From Drosophila persimilis (lineage: Eukaryota > Arthropoda > Insecta > Diptera > Drosophilidae), in assembly GCF_003286085.1 (NCBI RefSeq), contig NW_020825317.1:3968001-4032000 (forward strand): a stretch of 64,000 nucleotides of DNA, in the 5' to 3' direction. A program made the translations under genes and the position numbers. The notes under the pieces are model-generated. The model was not told the origin of the DNA. It did no database searches and was given only the letters and a program-made list of their open reading frames with translations. Position 1 is the first letter of the stretch, and each line of letters starts with the position of its first letter. Positions 9,874 to 23,434 of the stretch are shown in pieces.

Positions 9874-11200
9874 CCCTTAACAGGCCCGTGGGGTTTACAA
9901 TTTTAAAATAAAACGAGGGGGAACGTTGTGAGTTGCTGCGGACACCGCAACTCTACAGTTATACCCGATACTAAGTCAGTATGGCTTTCCTCCGGCAGAC
10001 GCCGCTAATATTAAACGACACGACAAAGAGTGCGTGCGAGAGAGACAGAAAATCAGTCTGAGCGTGATGTCACGCGCTGCGTAGCCACTGCAAATTGATT
10101 TGTTTCTTTTGGCTACAAAAATTATCTGATCTGATCCAGATTCAGCAATCTGATAGATATGGTCGTTATCTATGATTCCCCGTTTTTAGTTTTCTCGAAT
10201 CTGCAATATTGTGGATGCAACAGATTTTCGTCCTTTGTGTGGGCGGAAGGGGGTGGGGCGAAATTTTGAGATACACGTTTTATAGTGAGATCTAAGAGAA
10301 GTGCGGATTCCAAATTTGGTTACTCTAGCGTTAATAGTCTTTGAGATTTGTGAATATCCCCAGATTTGCATCCTTTGCGGGGGCGGAAGGGGGTGTGGCG
10401 AAATTTTGAAACAAACTCGTCTCGGTCTGATATATTAGGAGTGTGGATACCAAATTTGGTTACTCTAGCTTTTATAGTCTCTGAGATCTAGGCGCTAATG
10501 TTTTACTCTAAGCAAAGCCGCCTATGCTACCTGTGTGTTAGAGAGAGACAGGGCGAGAAAAAATGAAATTGTTTTCTTGATGCTGGCTATACTAGTAATA
10601 CGATCCAGTTCAGATTCTGCAGTCTAAAAGATATGGTCATTCTCTACGATTCTGCGTTTTTTGTTTTCTCGTATCTTTAAAATTGTGGATGCCACAGATT
10701 TTCGCTCTTTGTGGGGGCGGAAGTGGGCGGGGCAAAGTTTTGAAATATTTTTGTAGCAGTGACATATCACAGAAGTCTGGATCCAAAACATCGTTGCTCT
10801 AGCTCTTATAGTCTTTGAGCATTAGGCGCTGAAGGGGACGGACAGACGGACGGACGGACAGACGGACAGACGGACAGACAGACATGGCTCAATCGACTCG
10901 GCTATTGATGCTGATCAAGAATATATATACTTTATGGGGTCGGAAACGATTCCTTCTGGACGTTACACACATCCACTTTTACCACAAATCTAATATACCC
11001 CAATACTCATTTTGAGTATCGGGTATAATGATTTTACTGATACAGTAATATTTAAATTTTGTGCAGCCATTAATAATTTTGCTTCAAAATTTTTAGTAAT
11101 ATTAAAATGTTCTTTTACATAATATATAAATATTGCTTATAATTCTTTGTGTTTTTTTTTTATGCTATTTATATAATCTAATATGCAATATGTAATTTTT
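9874..11200. mobile_element. piggyBac-like MITE (U2), split by a HINE
   Basis: The left TTAA is at 9870-9873. The MITE is interrupted by the HINE at 9914-11027. Its right end, including the second TTAA, is missing near 11200. Confidence 0.65.
9914..11027 (+). mobile_element. HINE, complete 1114-bp copy inside the U2 MITE
   Basis: The uninterrupted MITE in other units shows the exact empty site, so both ends are defined. Ends: CGAGGGGGAACG and ...GGGTATA. Subterminal inverted repeats TATACCCGATAC (9960-9971) and GTATCGGGTATA (11016-11027). A 34-nt terminal hairpin lies at 10994-11027. Insertion is within an A/T run with no clear target duplication. These are traits of Helentron-associated INEs. 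No protein is encoded. Confidence 0.78.
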
Positions 11201-11344
11201 TTTCGTCCGTGAATAGTGTTGTGTTGCTCATGAGTAACGTTTACCCAACAATATCCGCATCAACAAGCAAGCATGCACTGACGATAAGGGACAACACGAA
11301 CGAGCTTCGGCTCTTGATGAGTCCGCCGTGTACAATTTCATCCT

Positions 11345-11583
11345 GCCCTACAATAAGTCAGTGCATACTGCACGATGAAGAGTGTGTGTGAGAGTGAGAT
11401 AGATAGAGAGAGAGGGAGAGAGGGGGAGAGAGATAATGAAAATGAGTAAGCGCGTGAACGGCGTTGCGTAGCCATTGAAAATTAATATTTTCATTCCGGC
11501 GTAATAATAATCATTATCCGATCTGATCCAGATTTCCAGATTATTCTGGCTAGTTAGTTTTCTCGTATCTTCTGTTTATGCTC
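11345..11583. mobile_element. Diverged DINE-like piece with GA-rich run (U2)
   Basis: Same as the U1 copy, including GA-run length. Confidence 0.55.
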
Positions 11584-11591
11584 CAAACCTC

Positions 11592-12492
11592 AATTGTAAC
11601 GAACCTAAACGGGTCTACAACACCGACCCCAACGCGAATTCCGACTAAGAACACTTAACAACATTTAAGACACCACATCCCCCACTTTTTCACTCGCCGC
11701 CAAGAGAATACCCCATAAAGTGACGACTAATAATACCCGGTCACGCGGATCCTCCACTCCGGTCCGAGCAACCGATCAGGTGCAGTCTTCCAGGTTCATT
11801 AACCGCGAAGACGATGACACACCTAGGAAGACCACGACGAGCACCAACGGACCCTAAGTCGGAGTGGAATAAACCAGGTCAACCCACAACCGCCAAATCG
11901 GCAAAATCCGAGCTCCGAGTCTAGACGTTACCCCGCAGAGTAACTCGGACTCACCAAAAACATAATAACAAACGAAGAAACGAATAAAAGCCAAACCAAG
12001 TTTTTAAATAATACGAACAGCGTAGGTCATTACAAAGGGTCGAGGCTCTGGCACTATTCCACTCTACGTCCCTAAGCACCGTTCGACGCACACCACAAGT
12101 GACTCTCGACCAGGCCCCGCTTCAATCTCTTTGCCACAGGCCAACCACAACGCCTCCGTTAAGGTTCCATCCATCTATAAAATTCTTGTGGATTGACCTT
12201 GGACGTAACTGAGCTTACCTCAGCCGGAAATAGGTCCATCACACAATTATATTTCAAACGACGAGATTCTAAAAGAACATTAAGCCCAAAGAGCAGTCGA
12301 CATTTTTCAAATACACTCGCCAAGTCGATGGCAAAGCTACACCCACTGGAGAAATCCAGCTTATTTTGTACCTCTATAACTTACCAGGAATAATTCAAAT
12401 TACATGGCACACCGCTTGTGTCAAATAATGTATCCATTACCCTATGAGATGCAAAAATTTCAAAAATATTGGTCATACAGCAAAATACTAAA
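11592..12492 (+). mobile_element. LINE D ORF1 remnant (U2)
   Basis: Nearly the same as U1, including length. Confidence 0.5.
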
Positions 12493-13723
12493 TATCCAGG
12501 GCTTCCCCTGGAGTAGTGCGTAGCCCGCCAGTTACGCATAGCTATGCCATGCGTTGAACTCTACTGAGTCTGTTGAAACAAGTTCTTTTGTCTAGGGCTG
12601 GCCACCATACTACCACTCTATAGAGCATCATTGGTCGTGTGATGGCGGTGTATAGCTTCCGAACTATATACGGGGCCATTCCCTATTTTAGTCCGATTGC
12701 TTTCCTGCATGTATAGAGGTCCACTGTCCACTGTCCACTGTGCACTGTGCATTCTTTACTCTATCCTCTATCCGTTTTAGACGGGTTGACATTTGACGGC
12801 CTGCATTTGTCTGCCCATCTCTAAATCGTCGTGCGATTACTTGTTATGCACCCACAGTTCGTTCACTGCCACGTTCCATAAGAGGGGCGAGAGGACTCCG
12901 CCCTGTGGTCTTCACCCTTCCGAAAGGCATGCCGGGATGCAACCGTGGGAGAATATTCCCTCGTTAATTATTTTGAGCCAATTAATGGTTTTTGGTTGGG
13001 CAGGGATAATGCCATCTGTCCCCGCAGACTTGTATGGTTTGAAGCTTTTGATCGACCAGAAAATGTTCTCCTGGCTTAGCAGGTTCAGGATGGCATTTGA
13101 GCCGACAGAAGACGGCGCGCAGTATATGGGTCTGTTTTTATCGTAGCCAGGGTAGTGAGTATTAAGGAGCAGATTTAGCGACTCATCGCTGGACGTGGTT
13201 CAAGATTGGTCGACATTCTTCAAGTAGCCCAGTCTGGGTGTAGTCTTCGAAAGAACTTACGTCAAGAGGCGCGTTTGGCTTTCGATAGTTCTTTGTTGTA
13301 GGTTGACAGACTGGCCTTGTAATCGGCCCAGTTTTGCTCAACGTTTTCAGCCTTAGCTTTATTGAAGAGTCTCCGGAGCTTTCCGGAGTTCGCCCAGTTT
13401 CGGAGTCTACCATTCAGGTTTCTTCCGGCCTCTGTTCTTGCCAGAGGGGCAGGATTTATCGAGCGCTTTAATGCAGGCGTCGGTGAAGCTCTCCTCCTCA
13501 GGTGGGGACTCAGGGAGAACACGACAAAGGCAGTCAGAGTACCGAGTCCAATTTGTCCGCCTGCGGGTCCGGAATTGAACTGGCTTCGTTAATGAAAAGG
13601 AGAATACAGTTTCCATGTTACTGTGGTCCGAGAAGGAGTGTTTTTCCAGGACCCTCCAGGTTACAATTTTTCCCTCTATCTCATGAGAGGCAAGCGTGTG
13701 GTCTAGGACCTCCTTGTGGTTTT
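12493..13723 (-). mobile_element. LINE A fragment (U2)
   Basis: Same boundaries as U1, with few substitutions; ends at the HINE remnant. Confidence 0.65.
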
Positions 13724-13788
13724 TATACCCGATACTCAAAATAAGTATTGGGGTATATTAGATTTGTGGTAAAAAAGAATGTGTGATG
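13724..13788 (-). mobile_element. HINE remnant (U2)
   Basis: About 65 bp of the hairpin end of the long HINE, then a direct join to LINE B; the rest is deleted. Confidence 0.6.
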
Positions 13789-14258
13789 CTAAAGAGTGTT
13801 CCACATAAGAGTGCACGACGGGCTGCTGACTCTTCGTCAAAAAAGTGCAAGCAGAATATTTTGTGGAGAAGCGGCGATCATAAAACCAAAGGGGTTTCAC
13901 TGGGGTTTTTTTTGAAGTGGATGAACCTGGAGCTTTCTGAGTCATCGTGGACGTCCGCAGTGGCACAGCTGCACACAGATTAATTGCCGTCAAATCAGCT
14001 TCCTCTTCAGGCCTCTGTCTATGCGCGAAACCCTTACCGATACTGGCCAGAATCTATCATCAAAGACCATGGGGAACACCAGATAACGCAGATAGATCAG
14101 CATCTCGCTTAACCAATTTCACGCAAGAAATTTCCTCCTCCGGCATCTTGAGTTTATCGGCAACAAATTTCACCACCGCCTCTGGCCCTGTCGCGGTAGC
14201 AAATTTACCAATATGCAGGTATGCCATAACAAATTAGGCAGATTTTTCAAAAGTTTAT
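13789..14258 (-). mobile_element. LINE B fragment, endonuclease deleted (U2)
   Basis: Only the ORF1 and linker side is left. Confidence 0.6.
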
Positions 14259-14357
14259 CTGAACGCAGTGAGAGCTCACTAATGACTACTTAATTTAAAT
14301 TAAATTTAATTTAAACTGGAGGTCGGCAGGTATCCAGAGTCCGTATATTAGCAACCG

Positions 14358-14833
14358 AGCAACCCCTCGGCCATGCATCCCTCGGCATGTAACAGTGTCA
14401 CCATAGATTGGGGTAATTTCATTGAGAGTTTTCTTTACTCCGCCCGACTACCATTAGCCAGCATCCATGGCAGAGATATGACCGTGGCAGGACTGTCTCA
14501 GCTTTCTTTAGGCTGGGCACCAACACTGCCTCGGTCTTGGGGGGAGCGAGTTCGAGCCCGATCCTCTCCAGCCACCGACCCCTGCGGGACGCCTGCAAAT
14601 ATCTCCTATTGCTCCGTGCCAGCCTCGGTACCTGTGTCGAAAGTCTCTAGCGCCCAGCAGGATGCAGCTTCACATCGCCGTGTTAAACACGTTCTTAATG
14701 TCCAGCGTAACCATTATGCAGTGCTCCTTACCGCCACGTTTCCATCTAGTGGTGGCTATTCCACCACTCTACCAACGGAATCAATCGTCGATCTGACCGC
14801 AGTGATAGGGCGTGTATGAGGGCTATGCTTATG
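14358..14833 (-). mobile_element. LINE C fragment (U2)
   Basis: Same as U1, with few substitutions. Confidence 0.6.
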
Positions 14834-14912
14834 CTTATGGTTGAGTATGCGTCGCTTACATATATAATGATAAATACTAAAGGGATGATATAAATGAAAT
14901 AGCTGCAAATGC

Positions 14913-15540
14913 ATTAGACTTATTGACCTCCAGCCATAGCTTATAGAAGTCAATTGATGAACAATTGCAACTTTTCTATGGCAAGGTACGTCGGCTCCAG
15001 GGTATTAACAAGCCTATTCAAATCACCCCACTCAGCTTCACTTAATTTCATGTATCTTTTGAGGCGCCTTTCGCAAGAGTCTTCAAATGGTTGCTCAACA
15101 TAGTGTACGTTGGGTTCCAACGAGCCTATTGAGTCCTGTACAGCCGACAGAACTTTTGCGGCGGTCACTAGGTCATTACAGGCATTCTTCTCATCTTTAC
15201 CCTTTACCACTGAAAAATTCTTTTTCTTTTCAGGCACTTCGGATTCTTTGGAATATGAATACTCGTAGAAGCCCTCAGGAACCGCAGGCGTCGGTCACCA
15301 ACCGAACAGAGGCCCAGGGTATGGCCCAGGGTATGGAGCAAGTCTCCCTGTTTCCAACACTTCCTCTAAGTGACACTTCACAACTTGGCTAAGGGATGCA
15401 AGCAAATTCCATCTTGAATCCGCATTCTTCTGTAGATGCTCCGACTTGAATAGGGGATTAGATTCAAGGCCAGACTGGAAAATGCGGCACAGAACATTTC
15501 GAAGGAGATAAGTCAAGTCTCTCAATTGTTCCCACTAAAA
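14913..15540 (-). mobile_element. hAT-like fragment (U2)
   Basis: Has a 12-bp tandem duplication near 15310 that is shared only with U6. Confidence 0.55.
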
Positions 15541-15960
15541 ACTCCACTAACATTATCCTACTTAGATATATGTACATATATTCAATATTCGCATTGGGCT
15601 ATATCTAAACTCCAATTCTATGACAATTTGGTTGCCTCGTTTTTCTTAATTTCTCTAACTTAGTTTCGACAAAATATCGAGCTATTCTAGCTTTCCCATT
15701 TGGGAATTAGTAAGTATGAATAGTAGCAAAATGTATAAGGCCATAATCATTGCTATGATTAGATGTACTCGTACATTTGTAGGTGTTTAGATTCCGATGT
15801 AGATGTGGTAGCTGAGATTGCAATGGACATAAAATTGAAATTCATATCAATTGCTGTCAAAAGAAATTAGATAAAATACATAACAAAAAAAGAGCATTTT
15901 TTATACCCCCCCTTCCATAAGGAACCTATAAAGTATATATGTATATTCTTGATCAGCATC

Positions 15961-16436
15961 TGTTCGGGCGAAGCCCGAGTGTAAATTTTATACCATTGTT
16001 TTATTGCCTATCAATTCACTTTCTTTTCTATTTTGGTCATTATACTAAACTAACGTAACGTAAGCGTAGCTTTATCTATGCTCGCTCAGCAACATGCTCT
16101 CATTTAATCATCTATTCTTATCTATGCTCGCTCTTGTTATCTTTTCTTTCCTATGCCGTCGCTAAGCCGTCAGCAGCTGCGCCTGCTCTAGCAGTTACCG
16201 CTTGATATAGTTGGAGAACAGACCCTTTTTGTCCCCAATCTATTACTTTGGCTCGAGATCGGCTCGCTTGCCTCATCCAAGTGTGTCACTCTAATACTAT
16301 TGTAAAAGGCTCTGGCATCTTCGGCCACCCTCAACACACAAAATACCTATAATAAAATTTATAACGTTTTCGGAAATTAATAATTTGTGAAATTATTGAA
16401 CAATCATAGTCAGCGAAAAAGCTCGTTGTCTCAACA
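15961..16436 (+). repeat. BEL/Pao 5' LTR
   Basis: 476 bp, begins TGTTCGGGCG and ends TCTCAACA (TG...CA). Reads identical to the 3' LTR. Confidence 0.92.
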
Positions 16437-16438
16437 TT

Positions 16439-16456
16439 TGGTGACCCCGACGTGAT
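16439..16456 (+). other. Primer binding site, tRNA-Trp type
   Basis: TGGTGACCCCGACGTGAT, two bases after the 5' LTR, is complementary to the 3' end of animal tRNA-Trp with its CCA. The same primer site is known from avian leukosis-sarcoma viruses. Confidence 0.75.
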
Positions 16457-16693
16457 CGTCAGTAACAATTTGGAAATAAACAATTATAAACAGTGAAAAT
16501 TATCCGCTAAACATAACTGTTCGAACGCGAAGCGGTTAGTTCCCATTTCGTCGCGCGCTTGCTTACAAGCACTAATACAGCTACGTGCATTAGCGGCTTC
16601 GGGTTCGCTGCACTTGCGCTTGCATACCAAAAAAAATCAAACGGTTGGTTCTTCGATTCTTCTTTGTGCTTTGCTCGCTGCTGCCTGTCGAAA

Positions 16694-19600
16694 ATGGATG
16701 AGTCTAATGACGTGCCGGAAAACAGGGTGTCTTTTTACAAACTAAAGGCACTCTCAATATACAACAAAGCCGTTTCACTTCGAGAGACGATATTGAATGA
16801 TGAAAACAACCCAATCAGTGAAGATGCGCTAAGTGTTCATTTAAAATTCTTGGAAAAAATATCCGACTCATTTAATGTTACTCATTCTAATTTAGAAGAG
16901 CTTGATGTAAGCGAAATTGGCAGCGACTTAAGCAACAATTTTGAGGATTTGGCGATGGAAATCGAAGTTCGTATTCGCTCAGCACTCCGCAGGACTACCC
17001 AGAACATGCCGCATCACTCAACGATACGACCCGAGCTCAACGTTACTGCCTCCGGAAATGTACGGTCACGATATCATATTCCTGACATTAAACTTCCCAC
17101 TTTCCGTGGAGGTTATACTGAGTGGGCAGACTTTTACTCGATGTTTAGCACAGTAATAGATCAGGAGCCCTTTCTATCAAAGATTGAGAAGTTCCAGCAC
17201 CTGCGCTCATGTTTGGATGGACCTGCCCTGGAGGCTGTTCGCTCTTTGGAAGTATCGGAGAGCAATTATGATATTGCATTGGACATTTTAAACAATCGTT
17301 TCAATAATAAACGTTTAATCTTTCAGGCACACGTCGCTGAGATTCTGAGGCATGAGAAGGTTGAAGATGGGTCAACTACAAAGCTACGTACTTTATCGGA
17401 CAAGCTTCATTCTCACATGAGAGCGCTTAGATCGATGGGTACCATGGAGGAAATAGCTGGATGCATCATCGTTCACTCCACATACAAGTATCTCGACTCT
17501 GATACCAGGACCAAATGGGAGGAGCTGTCGCCCCCTAACGTCATACCAACATGGGACCATTTTTCGGCTTTTTTGGAGAGGAGATGTCAAGCCATGGAGA
17601 CCATGGATCAAGCTATGTTGATTCAAATCCATAGCAGTCAGGTTGGAAAACATAAACGAATCACTCATTCAAAACACAGTCTTGTTGCTACAAATACAAT
17701 CGTATTGGAATGCGTGTTCTGTGATAATAAAGGGCATAACATTTACAGCTGCACTCGCTTTGGAAACCTTTCGCCATCTTTGCGTCTTAGAGAGGCAAGG
17801 AAGCTTAGAGTTTGCTTCAACTGTTTGAAGAAGGGACATCGGAATACCTCCTGCAGTTCAGGCTCTTGTCGCACATGCGGTGAAAAGCATCATACCCTTT
17901 TACATATCAACAATCCGCTGCCTACGTCAGTTAACACGGAACCTGCAAACGCTACTACGTCTCCTATTCAGACAGACTTATGCCCAGGCCCCAATCTTTC
18001 AAGTTCTCTTGTTGCCGCTTCATCACCATGCTCGCCTCCTGCTCAGAATCTTAGCTCAGACGTAGTGCTTCTAGCCACGACAGTCATTATGATAAAGAGT
18101 CGAGTTGGTGATCTTCTTCCTTGCCGGGCTCTTCTGGATTCAGGCTCTCAGATTAATTTAATAACCTCTCGCTTTGCTCAGAGGCTTCAGCTGAAACGAG
18201 CCAAAGGGTCGGTATCAGTATCGGGTATCGGCGCTGATTCTGCATTTCACACGGAAGGTTCAGTTAATTTGGTCATTCAATCCAGGACTTCCGATTACTT
18301 CACGAGTCTCACAGCTCTCGTTGCTCCACGTATTACAGGAAACCAGCCTGCTTCTTCATTTGATGTATCCAAATGGGAAATGCCATCCAATATCAGCCTT
18401 GCTGACCCACACTTTAACAAATCTCAGCGCATCGATGTACTTATTGGAGCCAGCTTATTTTACGACATTTTATGCGTTGGACAGATCAAATTGGAGAGGG
18501 GACTTCCTATAATACAAAAAACCCGTCTCGGCTGGGTTGTCACAGGTGGAGGTCAGTACTCCCGCAGCTCAGTGCTCCTAGCTGCCTCTAGTTCGACGGA
18601 ATTGAGTCAAACGCCTACCGTTGGTTTGGATGAGCTAGTGCGAAGGTTCTGGGAAGTGGAAAACTGCCACGGTCCCGCTACAGAAGCAACAAAGGAGGAA
18701 ATTGCTTGCGAGGAACATTTCAAAAAACATTGCGGTCGGCTTCCAAGTGGCGAATATTGCGTTCAATTGCCTTTAAAGCTGAGTGACAGTCTTCTTGGAG
18801 ATTCTTATCAACAAGCCTATCGCAGATTTCTCAATCTAGAGCGCAAGTTGGTTCGCAAACCGCTTCTCAATGCCCAATACGCCGCATTTATAAAGGAATA
18901 CGTCGATTTGAATCACATGTCCCCTGTCAAAAGTGACGCACTTAAACAATGCAAATTTTTTCTTCCTCATCACTGCGTCTTAAGAGAAGACAAAACCACC
19001 ACAAAACTCCGAGTAGTTTTCGACGGATCCGCTTGTACATCTACAGGATATTCCCTCAACGATATATTGATGTCAGGCCCAACAATTCAGCCAAAGTTAG
19101 TTACGACTCTTCTTCGATTTCGTACCTTTCGTATAGCATTGACTGGTGACATTTGTAAAATGTATAGATGCGTCCGTGTCTCGCCCCAAGATAGTTTTCT
19201 GCAGTGCATACTGTGGCGTGACTCACCCCTCGAGGAGCTAAGGACATTCAAGCTGGATACCGTGACCTATGGAACGAAACCAGCAGCATTTCTGGCCGTC
19301 CGTTCTATGCACCAACTAGCGGCAGACGAGAGTTCGTCATATCCAATTGGCTCTGAAGTTGTGCTGCGGGACTTTTACGTGGATGATTTGCTAACGGGGG
19401 GAGATACTACAAATGAGGTGCTGGAAATAATTCGCCAGGTGTCAGGACTATTAGCCAAAGGAAATTTCAAGATCAGAAAATGGTGTTCCAACGATACATA
19501 TGTACTCGATCAAACACCCCATGAAGATAGGGAAACATTTGTTAAATTTACTGATGGCAGCGATGTAACCAAGACGCTAGGTTTAGCATGGAATCCCACT

Positions 19601-21900
19601 TCGGATGAGCTATTATTTTCATTCTGTCCCAATCAAGTCCCTTCGAAACCAACTAAGCGAGTTGTATTGTCAACTATTGCACGATTTTATGATCCACTCG
19701 GACTTATAGGGCCAGTTATTACTAAAGCAAAAATATTTCTACAGCAGCTGTGGAAAGAAAAGCTTCATTGGGATGAAAGTCTGCCAGTCTCCTTACGCAC
19801 AACTTGGATCAACTTTATTCAGCAGTTTGACTCTATGCAACAAATTTCTTTCCCGCGCCTATCTTTCCTTCGAAGCAGCAACCTTGAAATGCATGGATTT
19901 TGTGATGCCAGCATGAGTGCTTATGGAGCTTGCATCTACGCTGTTTCGCAAGGCGACAATGGAGTCAAGGCAAATCTTCTATCTTCCAGATCTCGTGTAG
20001 CGCCACTGAAGACTATCACAATACCCAAGTTGGAATTATGTGGTGCAGCGCTACTCGCTCAGCTTATGCATGAAGTGTCTTTGATGAACTTCAAGTGCTC
20101 TTATTATTGCTGGTGTGACTCCACAGTCGTTTTGGCTTGGATCAAGAATCAACCATCCAACTTCAATGTATTTGTCGCTAATAGACTTTCTGTTATTCAG
20201 GAACTCACATCTGGAATGTCTTGGCTGCACGTGCCAACTGATCTAAACCCTGCCGATATGCTTTCTCGAGGATCATTACCAGCTGAGCTCATCAATTCTC
20301 ATCTTTGGAAGTATGGACCTACATACTTGACAGCCAGTAAGGATCAATGGCCAAGTACACCTGCTCTTCCAGAGCCGGTTTTGGAGGCACGAAAAACCAT
20401 ACTAATTACAAACTGCGCGTCAAGATATTTGGTGGAAGAATCAAAGTTTGTAAATTCCTTCCCCAAAATGCAACGAATTTTTGCGTATGTATGCAAATTC
20501 ATTCATCGACGAAAGTCTGGAATAACTGTGGAGGACTTGCGTTTGGGAACCGAACTGCTTATTCGTCTTACTCAACAATCTCGTCTATCCACTGAAATAA
20601 GAGCCCTGGAAACGCGAAAGGACATCAAGGCTTCAAGCTCGATCGCCTCTCTTTCGCCATTTTTAGATGATTGCGGTTTGCTTCGAGTTGGAGGGCGTCT
20701 TAAAAACTCTACCTTGGACTTTGAAGCACGGCATCCCATAATATTGCCCAAGAATCATTCCATCACTTCTGCTCTGATACGGCACTTACACGAAAAGCAC
20801 CTTCACGCTGGACCCCAGTCGCTATTAGCCATCATTCGTCAAACGTACTGGCCAATCGGTGGCCGAAAGACCGTAGCACACGTAATCCAAAAGTGTGTCA
20901 GATGCTTTAGAGTGAAGCCTCGAACTCTCGAGCAAATAATGGCAGATCTTCCGGTGGACAGAGTCAGCGAATCTCGTGCATTTTTAGTTACCGGCGTGGA
21001 CTATTGCGGTCCGTTCCTGTATAAATCAGAAGTTCGAAACCGGCCCCCACTAAAGTGCTACATGAGCATTTTTATATGCTTCTCCACCAAGGCGGTTCAC
21101 ATCGAGCTTGTGAAGGATCTTACAACATCTGCGTTCCTCTCTGCTCTTCGCCGTTTCATTTGCACCCGTGGAAGACCGATTCGTATTTGGTCAGATAATG
21201 CCACAAATTTTGTTGGAGCGCGGAACGAACTGGCGGAACTTAAGTCGCTATTCCTAAGCGACAGTCATCAAGAAGCCGTGCATCAAGCTTTTCTCAACGA
21301 TTGCATCGATTGGCGTTTCATTCCTCCTAGATCGCCACATTTTGGAGGATTGTGGGAGGCGTCAGTCAAGCTTGCTAAGCATCATCTTCGACGTGCCCTC
21401 GGATCCTCGCTTCTTGGATTTGATGAGCTGCGCACTCTCGCGTGCAATATCTGTGCAATCATTAATTCAAGGCAATTGTTTCCTCTTTCAGAGAACCCTG
21501 CAGATCTCGATGTACTCACGCCCAGCCATTTTCTAGTTGGCGCCCCTATCACAACCTTCTTGGAGCCTGACTTGGTTCATTTAAACGTCGATCGCTTGGA
21601 CCGTTGGCAGAAGGTCACACAGCTTCAGCAAATCTTTTGGTCTCGCTGACGCCAATCGTATTTAACCAGTCTTCAAGAAAGAACGAAGTGGCGCACCCGG
21701 AATCCTGAGCTTCACGTCAATGATGTCGTTCTTGTTAAGGACGAGAACTTCCCTCCTCTGAAGTGGCCTCTAGCGAGAATCCTCGAGCTCATCCCAGGAG
21801 CTGATGGCGTATCTCGAGTCGCCTTGATCAGGATGGCTACAGGTGTTAGCCGAAGAGCACTTGCAAAACTATGTCTATTGCCTCTACGAGATGAGGTGAA
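16694..21900 (+). mobile_element. BEL/Pao gag-pol region
   Basis: Parts in order with rough positions: gag-like DUF1759 region (17070-17640), two zinc knuckles (17710-17890), an A17-type aspartic protease (about 18120-18540), reverse transcriptase (about 18950-19420, YVDD motif), RNase H (about 19880-20260), integrase zinc-binding and core (about 20740-21400), and the DUF5641-type C-terminal domain of BEL integrases. Gag and pol lie in one frame, as is usual for this family. The first ATG of the gag-like part is at 16694. Confidence 0.85.
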
Positions 21901-21918
21901 AGGCATGGATCCTTCCAC

Positions 21919-21928
21919 GGGGGGAGTA
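21919..21928 (+). other. Polypurine tract before the 3' LTR
   Basis: G-rich GGGGGGAG run ending next to the 3' LTR, the usual site of plus-strand priming. Confidence 0.65.
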
Positions 21929-22404
21929 TGTTCGGGCGAAGCCCGAGTGTAAATTTTATACCATTGTTTTATTGCCTATCAATTCACTTTCTTTTCTATT
22001 TTGGTCATTATACTAAACTAACGTAACGTAAGCGTAGCTTTATCTATGCTCGCTCAGCAACATGCTCTCATTTAATCATCTATTCTTATCTATGCTCGCT
22101 CTTGTTATCTTTTCTTTCCTATGCCGTCGCTAAGCCGTCAGCAGCTGCGCCTGCTCTAGCAGTTACCGCTTGATATAGTTGGAGAACAGACCCTTTTTGT
22201 CCCCAATCTATTACTTTGGCTCGAGATCGGCTCGCTTGCCTCATCCAAGTGTGTCACTCTAATACTATTGTAAAAGGCTCTGGCATCTTCGGCCACCCTC
22301 AACACACAAAATACCTATAATAAAATTTATAACGTTTTCGGAAATTAATAATTTGTGAAATTATTGAACAATCATAGTCAGCGAAAAAGCTCGTTGTCTC
22401 AACA
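21929..22404 (+). repeat. BEL/Pao 3' LTR
   Basis: 476 bp, same sequence as the 5' LTR by eye. Confidence 0.92.
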
Positions 22405-22813
22405 GCATCAATAGTCGAGGGTCGATAGAGCCATGTCTGTCTGTCCGTCGGTCCGTTTGTCCGTCTCTATGAGCACCTAGTGATATGTATTTCAAAATTT
22501 CACCCCACCCTCTTCCGCCATCACAAAGGACGAAGATCTGTGGCATCCACAATTTTGAACCATCATAGAGAATAACCATATCTACCAGATTGCCGAATCT
22601 GAATCCGATCGGATTAGTATGATAACCGAACAAATCAATTTGCAGTGGCTACGCAGCGCCCGACGACACGTTCTGACTGATTTTCTGTCTCTCTCGCACG
22701 CACTCTTTGTCGTGTCGTTCGGTCTGGCGGAGGAAAGCCATACTGACTAAGCTTCTGGCATAAATGTAGAGTTTCGGTCGCAGCAGCAACTCACAACGTT
22801 CCCCCTCGTTAGT

Positions 22814-23434
22814 GTTTACCTTTGTGTTCACATAAGGGACAACTCTTAGCCATCTTCCATGTTATTTGGTGTGGTTTCAGAATTGTAGTGTATTAAATAT
22901 AATCAAATATATAAATGGCTTTTTTTGTGTTCTGGCTCATTCTGCTTTGGTGGGATGGCTAATGGCTGCTGGCAGGCGATCGGCTGTCATTGGGTTGCAC
23001 ATCAATTTAATTTCTGTTAAAGAGATTTGATAAAATATAAAAAAGAAAACAAGATAATTATTTTGCGTTTACATTTGTGTTCAGATTATGCAAAACTCAT
23101 AATCATTCTCTACACCCAATAGAATGAGTGGATTTTTAGTGTTGTGGTTTTCTTGCTGGCTTTTGATATCCAGATGCAGGTGCTGGGGCTTTGCTGCGAT
23201 GGCGATGCACTTCAAATGTCAAGTCGTTATTTCTGTCAAAAGAAATTATGTAGATAATAAAAAAACAATAAACTTATTTGGCGTTTACATTTGTGTTTAA
23301 ATTGGGCCCATCTCTCAGTCAGCATTAGTGTCCTTGGGTTACTGTGGCGTTGAATATTAAACATAGTCCAAAAAACAAATGGATTATTATGCTCTGGCTG
23401 GGGGGCTTTGGCTCTGGCTGGGATGGCTAATGGC
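22814..23434. repeat. Degenerate local direct repeats (U2)
   Basis: Same three-repeat layout as U1. Confidence 0.55.

Larger units (their letters stand above)
15961..22404 (+). mobile_element. BEL/Pao LTR retrotransposon, young, nearly whole
   Basis: 6444 bp with two 476-bp LTRs, flanked by the 5-bp target duplication GCATC (15956-15960 and 22405-22409). It sits inside the short HINE of U2; the other units show the empty site. By eye the two LTRs are identical, so the insertion is very recent and younger than the unit duplications. The internal region is almost fully open, with about one apparent break. No envelope-like region is seen. Confidence 0.9.
15902..22808 (-). mobile_element. Short HINE (U2), split by a BEL/Pao element
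   Basis: Same as in U1. The two HINE halves are 15902-15960 and 22405-22808, with the LTR element between them. Confidence 0.65.
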
